64,000 nt of DNA from Colocasia esculenta (Eukaryota; Streptophyta; Magnoliopsida; Alismatales; Araceae), in assembly GCA_014218235.1 (NCBI GenBank), contig CM024755.1:80150631-80214630 (forward strand), given 5' to 3'. Positions 1-10,262 of this stretch are shown here, one piece after another; within the stretch, counting starts at the first letter, position 1; each line of letters begins with the position of its first letter. The notes below the pieces were generated by a model. That model was not told the origin of the DNA. It was given only the letters and a program-made list of their open reading frames with translations, and made no database searches. Made by a program: the position numbers and the translations under genes.

Positions 1-762
1 ATTTTCAACATTTGGAAAAGATTCATGAAGTCCTTTAACCAGATTTAACCTTAAGAGTTTATTTATTGCGTTGAAACTTGCATGACCAAGTCTTTTGTGC
101 CATGTCCATGCAATTTCATTTTTATTTGCCACCAAACAAATGTTTTCAGCAAAGTTTTTATCAAGATTGATCATGTAGACATTGTTTTCTCTTTTACCAA
201 AGAATTTTATTTTTTTCAGTTGAAGAATCAAATATTTTTCAGAAATCAGATTAAAAAATAATATTGTGACCTTTGTCATACAATTGGCTTATACTCAAAA
301 GATTGTAGTCTAAACCATCAACTAACAGAACATTTTCAATTGAGTTTGAGGAGGATTTACCAACCTTTCTAGATCCAATGATTTTTCCTTTATTTTTACC
401 TCCAAATGTGACAGATCCTCCTTCCTTTTCAATCAGAAATGAAAATTTTATTCTATCTCCTGTCATGTGTCGTGAACACACACTATCAAGAAACCACATA
501 TTGGAGTTGGGTGTACGACCTTCCTGCATAAATCAGATCAGAGAAGAAAAGATTTTGGTACCCAAACATTGTTGGGACCATCAGTTTGTTTGAGCAAAAA
601 TAATAAATCTTTTCTGATCCATATTTGAGTTGTTTTTTATTTTTGTTTTGTTTCAGCAATGATTTCCCTTTTAGGCATTTTAACATTCTGATTTGGAATG
701 AAAACACCAGTATTCTTCCTTTCATAAGCATGGAAATTATGCATTTTGGCATGATTGTTCAT
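1..762 (-). pseudogene. pol: copia pol start: protease and GAG-pre-integrase, partial
   Basis: The frame at 251-529 encodes WFLDSVCSRHMTGD, the aspartic protease region of copia polyproteins. The usual active-site triad reads DSG/A; here the third residue is Val, so activity is doubtful. Further left, positions about 30-110 read WHKRLGHASFNAIN, the His-rich zinc-binding GAG-pre-integrase motif. Frames change around 486-530 and a stop lies near 251, so this is a decayed copy. The integrase core and reverse transcriptase lie outside the window. Confidence 0.75.
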
Positions 763-1306
763 CTATGGAAATTCAAACCAAGGATTCTGTTGATATCTTA
801 GAAATTTTGGATAAAAAGATTGTGAATGGTACCAATGAGGATTTTGACACCATTGATTCCAAGAATTAATCCAATTAGATTGATATGATGTCTTGGATCT
901 CCAATAATCATCATGAAAGTTTGTTTTTATGTTTTTATGATTTTTCATATTTTTATTTGAATTTTTTTGAAACATCTTTTTGTTGTTTAGAAACGGGTAA
1001 GTCGACCTGTGTTGAGGTAGTGTCGACTCAGCAGCCACAGTTTTGAACTTGTGGTTATCTGGTGTCGACCTAACATCATTGTGTGTCGACCTATTTTGTT
1101 TCTTTTGATTGGTAACATTCTTTTCACTTTGGTTTTTGATTATTTTAGATGTTTTCTTTGACACTTGTTTATTTTTGTTTTCTAGACTAGTACTTTTGAC
1201 AAATTTTATCAAATGAATTTTTGAAGATTTTTCTTTCTTTTCACCAGATTTATTCTTCAATGATTTTTCTGTGGTGAAACATAGTCCATGTTTTTCAGCA
1301 TTCATT
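763..1306 (-). pseudogene. copia gag C-terminal, Asn/Lys-rich region carrying RST heptads
   Basis: This 180-codon frame follows the gag frame after a one-base shift. It is rich in Asn, Lys, Ser and His, as the Gag-to-protease linker of Sireviruses is, and has no domain I recognise. Its oddity is four Ser-Thr motifs (mostly Arg-Ser-Thr) spaced by seven residues in two pairs. They are encoded by GTCGAC cores at 1001, 1022, 1064 and 1085, the same module found in this element's LTR. The frame ends in a stop at 763-765. Confidence 0.6.
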
Positions 1307-2815
1307 CTAAAGTCCTAACAATGCATCAAGATTTTCTTTTCCATTTGTGAAGTTTTTTATCACTTGTTCCTTTTCACCCAACAACTTCTTAAGTTTCTGA
1401 ATTTCATCAGTAGCTTGTTGCTTTTCTTTTTGTTGCAATTTCATTCTTTCAGAAAGCTTTTCAAAATCATTGTTGGCCTTTTGAGATGCAATTTTAAATT
1501 CATCAATTTCATTCAGAAGATCTTCCTTTTCTTCATTAAGTTCAGATATTTCATTTTCCATTTCAGATATTCTTCTATTTAAGGAAGTATCATACATGAA
1601 ATTTTCAATTTTCTTTTTCAGATGTTTATTTTCTTTTCTTATTTCAGAATATTTTTCAACCAACTCAGCATATGCATCTTGCCAATCTTCAACAGTATAT
1701 TGTTCAAAATAAGGACTTACCTTTCCATCACTGTTGTTTGCCATAAAGCATAACTCCTCATTTACAGAACTTGAGGAGTTCTCTTCTTCATCTTCACTTT
1801 GGTCTTCATCCGACCAAGTTGCTATCATGGCTTTTGGCTTCTTCAATTTGTTGTTCTTCTTGTATTTGTCCTTTTTGATCTGAGGGCACTCACCCTTCAT
1901 GTGTCCTGCCTTATTGCACCTGTAGCAAATAATACCTTTATCAGTTTTTTTATTTCTACCAACATTAAAATTTGAAGAAGAAGCATTCCTTTTACCAGAG
2001 AAATATTTTTTATTTCCATTGAATTTTCCTCTTCTTGATTTTAAAATTTTTCTGAATTGCCTAGTCATGAGGGCAAGTTCATCCTCATTGGACTCAGACT
2101 CATCAAAACTTGATTTTTCTTGATTTTTCTCTTTGTTGCTTGATGAAGCCTTAAGTGCTATTGGTTTAGCTTTAAGCATATGTTCTTCACTTCTTTTCAA
2201 ATTTATTTCATAAGTCATTAAAGATCCTATGAGTTCATCCAAAGAAATTTTGGATAAATCCTTAAAATCTTCAATCACTGTAGCCTTTGTGTGCCAAATG
2301 GATGATAGAGAATGCAAAATGTTTCCTACCAGATCAGCATTAGTGTATTCCTTACCAAGTGCCTTCAGTCCATTGACAATTATCATAAACCTAGCAAACA
2401 TTTCAGAAATTGATTCATCATATTTCATCATAAACAATTCATATTCAGAAACAAGTATGTTTGCTTTGGTTTCCCTAACTTGAGATGTTCCTTCATACAT
2501 TAATTCACGTTTATCCCACATTTCTTTAGCAGATTTACACATGGATATTCTTGAATATTCTTTAGGGTGGACAACACAATGAAGCATATTCAAGGCACTA
2601 TAATTAAGAGAAGCTTTCCTAATCTGCTCTCTAGTCTAATTCTCCTCATCCCCCTGATTTTCATAAGGACCCTTATCAACTATTTTCCAGATTTCATAGT
2701 TTTGTGCCCTTAGAAAAACATGCATGCGATTATTCCAATAGGAGTAATCAGACCCATCAAAAAATGGTGGTCTATTAATGGAATGGCCCTCAGCTACAAA
2801 TCCTCGAGAATCCAT
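1307..2815 (-). pseudogene. gag: copia gag (N-terminal and nucleocapsid part)
   Basis: The start is the ATG at 2815-2813, whose product begins MDSRGF and soon reads RPPFFDG and YWNNRM, the usual opening of plant copia Gag. Residues from about 95 form the UBN2-type Gag core. A zinc knuckle CYRCNKAGHMKGEC (CX2CX4HX4C) lies near 1890-1930 on the plus scale, followed by a lysine-rich stretch and a long glutamate/lysine coiled coil. One in-frame TAG (2636-2638) interrupts the frame and another TAG closes it at 1307-1309, after which homology continues one base out of frame. Gag forms the particle that packages element RNA. The element is not autonomous in this state. Confidence 0.85.
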
Positions 2816-2900
2816 CAATCGCAATGAGAGACAATGAAAGAGCAAGCAATTAACACAGAGATCAAACAGAAGCAATCAAATCAAATCAGAAATAGATATT

Positions 2901-2917
2901 AACCCGCTCTGATACCA
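2901..2917 (-). other. primer binding site (tRNA-iMet type)
   Basis: On the minus strand the sequence TGGTATCAGAGCGGGTT lies two bases inside the LTR boundary at 2920. Its first 12 bases complement the 3' end of plant initiator methionine tRNA, the primer used by most copia elements. It fixes the orientation and the LTR edge. Confidence 0.9.
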
Positions 2918-3299
2918 ATTGTAGGATCGAATAGGTGGATGGATCAGATTTAGAAGGGGGGTTGAATAGATCTAACATCAATTAATGCGGAAGCTTAAGC
3001 AATTCAAAATTACTTCGAATCAGAGATCAATTCATGATGATCAGTCTGTCCCCACATAATTTTTAAATATATATGTATTTTGGTAATTAACAAAACCTTA
3101 TCAAAGTTCTCTAAGTCTTAAGTACAAGAAATACTCCAAGGTCAAGGTCAATCAAGCCAATATTGGTAAGCATTATATTTCTGAAGCATTAATTATTTCA
3201 AGAGTGTATCTATCTAAGTCCACATCGATTTCGGTTGAAAGTCACAACGATTTCCTTCATGTATATCGTTTTAAATAGAGCTATAATGATTTGCTCATC

Positions 3300-3720
3300 G
3301 TAACGATTCCTTAAGTCATCATAACAATTTGCTTCGCGCAACGATTTCTTTAGAGCTCATAACGATTTACTTCGCGCAACGATTTCTTTAGCGCTCATAA
3401 CAATTTGCTTAGCGTAACAATTTCTTTAGAGCTCATAACGATTTGCTTCGCGCAACGATTTCTTTAGAGCTCATAACGATTTGCTTCGCGCATCGATTTC
3501 TTTAGAGCTCATAACGATTTGCTTCACGCATCGATTTCTTTAGACCTCATAACGATTTGCTTCGCGCATCGATTTCTTTAGAGCTCATAACGATTTGCTT
3601 CGCGTAATGATTTCTTTAAAGCTCATAACGATTTGCTTCGCGCAACGATTTCTTTAGAGCTCATAACGATTTGCTTCGCGCATCGATTTCTTTAAAAGCT
3701 CATAACGACTTGTTAAGTGA
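3300..3720 (+). repeat. 38-bp tandem array in 5' LTR
   Basis: About ten degenerate copies of a 38-bp unit. Each contains AACGATTTC, then GAGCTCAT, then AACGATTTGCTTCGCGC. Within a unit two AACGATTT boxes are 21 bp apart, and the next is 17 bp on. The array lies in U3, upstream of the TATA box, where enhancers of retrotransposons usually sit. Many CG sites vary between CG, TG and CA, as expected when methylated. Confidence 0.85.
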
Positions 3721-4258
3721 CTATAACGATTTCTTCGTTGAATACAACGATTTGCTCTCTATAATGACTTTTTGGTATTCATAACAATTTCATAATTCAT
3801 ATAGACAACGACTTTATAGTTTATATCGACTTGATATTTATCTTATCTCTTAAGGCGTTGAATAGTCAAAGACTTCCTTGTCTGTCTGACTGCTGTGCAT
3901 TTAATGAAGACAGAACGTATCTCTGCATGCATGCAGATGATATCCTTTTACTATTGTGCATATTCTGTCAACATCTTTTAGAACAAGCTATTTGGCATTG
4001 CTATTTTGGTGAATACTCACATCATCATTTACTGACAACAAAAGACAGCCTAGCTGTCTACTGTTCTAGCAATTAATATGTGCAGGGTCCTAAAGACATT
4101 CTGTCATACAACGTTGGATCATATAGAGGCCAGAAGACCTTATCTCTTTGCGTGCTCAACTGGATAAAAGATTGTTGAAGCTTCCGAATGTCAAGCAGTC
4201 TAACGTCTACCAATCTAAGAGACAACGGTTACTTCAATGGCCGTATTTCAAAAGGAGA

Positions 4259-4266
4259 TATAAATA
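4259..4266 (+). promoter_or_regulatory. LTR TATA box
   Basis: TATAAATA within GGAGATATAAATACAAG, placed about two thirds into the LTR with the tandem array upstream. The same box is at 15375-15382 in the 3' LTR. The transcript start should be roughly 30 bp downstream. Confidence 0.7.
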
Positions 4267-4957
4267 CAAGACAGAAGAGAAGAATAAAAAGTTACCAAGT
4301 GGAGAACAAGCATCTCGCATACAAGCATTCAAATTCTTCTGCAAGAAGTCCAGAGCCAAGAATCTCATTCCTCATCATCTTTAGCTCTTCGCTCTCTATG
4401 CTGTAATAGAATTTCTAAGAGAGCCCGTGTAGTTCTGAGAGTGTGCCTTGTTTAGATCTTTTGCTCTCAGTGCTTGTTGCTTCATATCTTGGCTTGTAAA
4501 AGCTTGATCCAGGGGCTTGAATTCTTCTATTCTCTTTATGGTGTTTCCCTTCGTGTGTGAAGGAAGACCTGGTGGGATCCAGGGTGCTGTTTCCCTTCAG
4601 TTGTGAAGGAAGACCTAGTGAGGTATCCAGGGTGTTGTTGTTCCCTTCTGGTGTGAAGGAAGACCAGCTGAGCTGGGTGTTGTAGTGTCCATAGGGGGAC
4701 TGTACCCTAGTTAGTGGAATCCTGAGTTGTTGCTCAGGGACTGGGCGTAGGACTCCTAAGGAGAGGAGGTCCAAACCAGGATAATTTCTTGTGTTGTGTG
4801 GTTGTTTTTCTTATGTGATTGCGCTTTGAACTAACTGTTACTAACCTTCATCGAAGAACGTCTTTTGTGTGAATGTTTTAAGTACAGGTACTAATCAAGT
4901 AAAATTTTTAAAGACCCATTCACCCCCCCCCTCTGGGCTTGTCAACCGGGCAACAAG

Positions 4958-4968
4958 TGGTATCAGAG
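4958..4968 (+). other. primer binding site (tRNA-iMet type)
   Basis: TGGTATCAGAG starts two bases after the 5' LTR end and complements the 3' end of initiator methionine tRNA. Confidence 0.9.
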
Positions 4969-5020
4969 TGAGTCTCTTCAACAAAGAAGTAAGATCCAAC
5001 GATCTGAAGAGTAAAGATCC

Positions 5021-6778
5021 ATGGCAGCCCAAGGTAACATTGAAGGTCAGTCTGTCAACCGACCCCCTCTCTTTGATGGTGAAGATTATGCTTATTAGAA
5101 GACCAGAATGGAGTACTTTCTCCAAGGTCACGACTATCAGATATGGTCAATAGTAGAAGAAGGCGATCTCCTGGTCACAAATGAGAAAGCTCAGTGGACA
5201 GATGATGACAGGAAAAAGATCTCCTTGAACTGTAAGGCTAAGAGTATTCTGTGCTGTGCACTAAGTAAAAAGGAATTCAACATAGTTTCAACCTGAAAAT
5301 CCGCAATGGAGATGTGGGAAAAGCTTAGAATTACCTATGAAGGCACAGACAAAGTGTAGGAGACAAGAATCGATATTCTTGTTACACAATATGAAAGATT
5401 TCAGATGCAATCAGGTGAATCCATAACCCAGATGTTCAGTAGATTTACAGATATCACAAATGGGTTAGCCAGACTAGGAAAAACCTATGAGATTGGAGAC
5501 ATGGTGAGGAAAATTCTTAGATCCTTACCATCCTCATGGACCCCAAAGGTCACAGCTATTGAAGAAGTTAATGATCTGAAAAGGATGTCTTTGGGAAAAC
5601 TCATTGGGTCCCTTATGGCCCATGAGATCAATATGGAAAGACTAGGAGAGTCCTCTAACAGAAAGAAGCATTCAAATGCTCTTAAAGTAGAAGAAGACAA
5701 GTCGGATGAGTCATCAGCTGAAGATGAGAACTCAAGTGGCTGTGAAGATGAAGAAGCCATGCTGTCAAAAAGATTGCAACGCATTCTAGCAAAGAAGAAG
5801 AAGTTCCAATTTGGTAGAAGACACTTGAAGAGAAATAAAGACTTCAAGAAACCAGATGGAAAGGATCAAAAGAAGAGTGAGCCCATATGCTACGAGTGCA
5901 AAAAGCCAAGACATATCAAAGCTGAATGTCGAAAGCTCAAGAAGCCTGAATTCAAGAAGAAGGAGAGCTCCAAGAAATTCAGGAAATATAAGAAGAAGGC
6001 TATGGCAGCTGCATGGAGCAACATCAGCGACTCAGACAGTGAGTCAAGCTCAACCAGTGATGAGGAAGAAGCCAACTTGGCCTTCATGGCAAATATCGAG
6101 GAAAAGGTAACCTCTGACTCATCCTTTGATTCTTGTAATGGTTCAGATTCCGATAGTCTAGAAGAAGCCTTCAACGAACTATACAGTAAATATAGAGAAG
6201 CAACCAAACTATTAAAAGTAAGCAAGAAAAATAATGCTTGTCTAGAAAACACAAACTCAGATCTAAAATCAGAAAATGATCAATTAGAAAGCCAAATAAC
6301 TGAACTTAAAAGGAGAAATGAACTGTTATATGAGGATCTAAAAGCTAAGAATGAACAAATGATGAAACTAGAAAAACAAGCAAGCTCAGATGAACTGAAA
6401 ACTGAAATTAAGACACTAACAGAAGAAAATATTAAGTTATCTAGCACATTGGAAAAATTTACAAATGGTAAAAATCCCTTAATACTAAAAGGTGCTAGAA
6501 GATCAGGAAAGAAAAAACATGGATTAGGATATACACCTCCAGATAATGAAGAAACCATAGTCTATCCTAAAATATACCCAACTCCAAAATTTGTACTAGA
6601 ACAAGACATATCATATAAAGCTAATTTCAAATATATTGAAAAAGTAACAAAAACATCTTGTTGCAGTCATTGTAATAACTTAGGTCACATAAAAACAACA
6701 TGTCCAACAAGACATAAGAAATGGATAGTAAAAAGGGAAACCAATGATACTAACCAATCAGGACCCAAAAGAACTTAG
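5021..6778 (+). pseudogene. gag: copia gag with two zinc knuckles
   Basis: I place the start at ATG 5021, whose product begins MAAQGN and soon reads NRPPLFDGEDY, the standard plant copia Gag opening. The same frame runs to TAG 6776-6778 (586 codons) but has in-frame stops at 5096 (TAG), 5294 (TGA) and 5357 (TAG). The Gag core lies in the first third. A CX2CX4HX4C knuckle (CYECKKPRHIKAEC) is near 5888-5930, followed by an acidic and coiled-coil stretch. A second knuckle (CSHCNNLGHIKTTC) lies near 6662-6705, just before the protease. Two knuckles separated by a coiled coil is unusual for copia generally but seen in Sireviruses. The protease frame follows in another frame. Confidence 0.88.
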
Positions 6779-6792
6779 GTACCTAAGACTTA

Positions 6793-9700
6793 ATGTTTTC
6801 ATTTCAGGGTAACTCTCGAGCATCCAAATGGTATTTGGACAGTGGGTGCTCAAGGCACATGTCAGGAAATCGGAAGCTATTCACCCATCTACAAGCTGAA
6901 GAAGGAACTGTTACCTATGGAGACAATGGGAAAGGCACAGTGATTGGCAGTGGCTCTGTGAGTAACAAAAGAAAGGTAGTAATTGAAGATGTATTGCTTG
7001 TCAAAGGACTGAAGCACAATCTCATCAGCATCAGCCAGCTTTGTGACAGAGGTCATCAAATTCAGTTTCAAGAGTCAAAGTGCAGCATATCGAAGGATGG
7101 AGTAGTAATTTTCGAAGCCAATAGAGAAAAGAACATGTATGCACTTCATCTTGAAGAACTCAAGGATCAAGATGTTTGTTTGGCAGCAAACAAGGATCAA
7201 TCAACTGAACTGTGGCACAGAAGATTAGGACATTGCAGCATAGATGGTATGAGAAAGCTGCTAAAGAAGAATCTTGTGGAAGGTCTGCCAAAGGTCAGCA
7301 CAAAATTGGATGCTGTCTACAGACCTTGTGCCAAGAAAACATGTTAAGAACTCCTTCAAATCAAAGACTGTAGTGACAACCTCAAAACCCTTAGAACTCC
7401 TTCATATGGATTTATTTGGGCCAATGAGAACCACCAGTCTTAGAGGAAAGAATTTTGGTTTTGTTATTGTCGATGACTATTCCAGATTTACATGGGTGTC
7501 ATTCCTAGAACACAAAGATGATACATTTGAAAGCTTTGTAAGCTTCAGCAGGGAAGTTCAGAAAGACAAGAAGTTTTGCATTGTTGGAATCCGGTCAGAT
7601 CATGGAGGAGAATTTCAAAATGAAAGATTTGCTAAATTCTGTGATGACCAAGGGATCGAGCACAATTTCTCAGCACCAAGGACACCACAGCAAAATGGAG
7701 TTGCTGAGAGGAAGAATAGAACTCTATTAGACATGGCAAGAACAATGTTGTCAGAATATAATTTGCCAAGATATTTTTGGGCTGAAGCAGTGAACACAGC
7801 AAGCTATATTATCAACAGAGTAATGATCAGGCCAATCCTCAAGAAGACTGCATACGAATTGTTTAAAGGAAAGAAGCCAAAGATTAGCCACTTTAGGACA
7901 TTTGGATGTCCTTGCTTCATTCACAATAATGGAAAAAGGGATATTGGTAAGTTGGATGCCAAATCAGATGAAGGTATCTTCATGGGGTATACTTCTAAAC
8001 CCAAAGGTTATAGAGTATTTAACAAATGTACCTTATTAATTGAACAGTCTGTGCATATTATTTTTGATGAGACTAACCCTTCCTTGAGAAAGGAAGAAGA
8101 AAGTGACAATGATGATGCAGACGAACTGTCCAAGAAATTAAAGAATACTTCAATTGAAGACAGGGATGATCCACCTCTGGAAGACTTGCAACAACAAGAT
8201 ATTACACATGAAAATCTTCCAAACGAGTGGAGATACAAGAAAGATCACCCACCTGAGAATATTATTGGTGATCCATCTGTTGGGGTAAGAACAAGAGGTA
8301 ACATGATACCCTGTGATTATTTAGCATTTGTTTCTCAAATAGAGCCGAGGACAGTCAATGAAGCTCTTGGTGATGAATATTGGATCTTGGCCATGCAAGA
8401 CGAACTAAATCAGTTCAATAGAAACCAAGTATGGTCACTTGTTCCTAGACCATCAGACCATCCAGTTATTGGCACCAAATGGGTGTTCAGAAACAAATTG
8501 GATGAGGCTGGTGTGATCTTAAGAAACAAGGCCAGACTGGTAGGTTAAGGCTATTCCCAAGAGGAAGGCATAGATTTCGATGAAACCTATGAACCTGTAG
8601 CTAGACTTGAGGCTATTAGAATATTACTTGCATATGCATCAGCATTAGACTTAAAACAATTTCAAATGGATGTCAAATCTGCATTCTTAAATGGTTTTAT
8701 AAAAGAGGAAGTTTATGTAGAACAACCCCCGGGTTTTGATGACACAGAATTTCCTAATCATGCTTTCAAACTTCATAAAGCTTTATATGGATTAAAGCAA
8801 GCACCTAGAGCCTGGTATGAAAGGTTTAGTTCTTTTCTTTTAAACCATGGTTTCAGTAGAGGTCAAGTAGATAGCACTCTATTTATAAAATCAAAAGTTA
8901 AAAGCATACTACTTGTACAGATTTATGTAGATGATATTATCTTTGGATCTACTGATGAATCCCTGTGCAAGTATTTTGAGAAGCTTATGCAGGGAGAATT
9001 TGAAATGAGCATGATGGGAGAGCTCAATTACTTCCTTGGACTACAAATCAAACAAGGAAAGGAAGGAACTCACATCTTCCAAGCAAAGTACACAAAAGAA
9101 CTCTTGAAGAAATTTGGGTTCGATAATGCCAAGCCACTGTCAACACCAATGAGTACATCAACAAGGATGGACAGTGATAAAGATGGTAAGAAAGTAGATC
9201 AAAAGGTCTACAGAGGTATGATAGGTTCACTGCTTTATTTAACAGCTAGTAGACCCGATATTCTATTTAGTGTATGCATGTGTGCTAGGTATCAAGCAGA
9301 TCCTAGAGAATCACATTTAATCTTTGTGAAAAGAATATTTAGATATTTAGCTAGAACTCATGATTTAGGTCTGTGGTATCCAAAATCTTGTGAAATTAAT
9401 TTAGTAGGATACTCTGATGTTGACTATGCTGGATGCAAAGTAGATAGAAAAAGTACCAGTGGCTGTTGTCAATTTCTTGCAGGGTGTCTGATATCCTGGT
9501 CATCAAAGAAACAAAATTCAGTGGCACTGTCTACAACTGAAGCTGAGTACATGGCTGCTGGAAGTTGTTGTACACAACTCCTATGGATAAAGCAACAACT
9601 TGAGGATTTCAGACTAAATATCAAATCAATTCCACTACTATGTGACAACACTAGTGCTATCAATCTCACCAAAAATTCAGTACAGCATTCAAGGACCAAG

Positions 9701-9880
9701 CATATTGAGGTTAGATATCATTTTATATTTGATCATGTAGCAAATGGTAACATAGAAATATCCTTTATTGACACAAATGGTCAGTTAGTAGATATTTTCA
9801 CAAAAGTCTTACCCGAAGAAAGATTCACATCTCTTAGAAGGGAGTTGGCATGTGTAATTTGTGAAAAGACTTCTGTTTAA
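6793..9880 (+). pseudogene. pol: copia pol: protease, integrase, RT, RNase H
   Basis: The first frame (6793-7347) carries the protease motif YLDSGCSRHMSG and the pre-integrase motif LWHRRLGH. A one-base loss near 7335 moves the rest into a second frame (about 7330-9880). The integrase core has the DD-E pattern (DLFGP, IVDDYSRF, then SAPRTPQQNGVAERKNRT). The reverse transcriptase has FQMDVKSAFLNG, LYGLKQAPRAWY and the catalytic IYVDDIIFGS near 8923. RNase H has STSGCCQF and ALSTTEAEYMA. A TAA at 8546-8548 interrupts the RT start. Integrase before RT identifies Ty1/copia. In an intact element this polyprotein cuts itself, copies RNA to DNA and inserts it. The stop at 9878-9880 is the natural end. 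Confidence 0.95.
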
Positions 9881-10262
9881 AACTGGGACATAAATGTTCA
9901 GAGTTAATTTTTCTCTCCATGGCTTTAAGCAAAAGAAATTTAAGTTATTCCCTACTGGTTGCTCTCCTCAATAAAGTCCGCTATGGCTGGTCAAATTTAT
10001 TTGTCGTTTTCTGCCACCTCTTGGCGCTTCGCTTTTCGGCAAAATTTTATTTAACCCCAAAATCAATGTGAAAACGATTCATCTCCCCCCTTTCACCTTT
10101 TTTCCCTCTTTCGTCTGGTTGCCTGAGCCGATGCCCTAACGACTCCGACATCGCCTCTCTGCTCATTTGAAGTTCCTCTCTTCTTCCCGTGAAGAATTTC
10201 TTGAGGACCTTTCTCTCCTCTTTCATCTCAACCTTCCAGAAAATTCTCCTCACCCAAAATCC
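9881..10262 (+). other. pol to env-like spacer
   Basis: About 380 bp without a supportable gene between the pol stop and the env-like ATG. It is pyrimidine-rich from 10080. In Sireviruses this is where splice acceptors for a subgenomic env-like message would be expected, and TTTCGTCTGGTTGCCTGAG-like tracts occur, but I cannot pick a site with confidence. Confidence 0.4.

Larger units (their letters stand above)
1..3034 (-). mobile_element. Ty1/copia (Sirevirus-like) element, minus strand, cut by window edge
   Basis: This is the 5' part of a copia element read leftward. From right to left it has the inner end of the 5' LTR (2920-3034, ending in CA on the minus strand), a primer binding site, gag and the start of pol. 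The rest of the 5' LTR is at 16081-17531, because a complete second copia element (3035-16075) is inserted in it. The gag carries a CCHC knuckle and a long charged coiled-coil tail, and the LTR is about 1.57 kb, as in the Sirevirus branch of Ty1/copia. The outer LTR end is placed at 17531, and CCTCA at 17532-17536 would be one target duplication. The other end lies left of the window. Confidence 0.88.
3035..4955 (+). repeat. 5' LTR of the copia element
   Basis: 1921 bp, paired with 14106-16075. It holds a 38-bp tandem array (about 3300-3720), a TATA box at 4259-4266 and a run of nine C near the end (4923-4931). Open frames within it are short and not conserved as proteins. Confidence 0.95.

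Noticed and set aside
3300..3720. CRISPR-like array of 38-bp repeats
   Set aside because: Units are head to tail without unique spacers, lie inside an LTR with a partner array in the other LTR, and the DNA is plant.
4921..4955. Poly-C run as a regulatory or G-quadruplex element
   Set aside because: It differs in length between LTRs (9 and 13) as simple slippage would give; no further G-tracts support a quadruplex.
5485..6558. Long open frames on the minus strand opposite copia gag
   Set aside because: They are low-complexity Ser/Phe-rich shadows of the gag coding sequence with no own domain.
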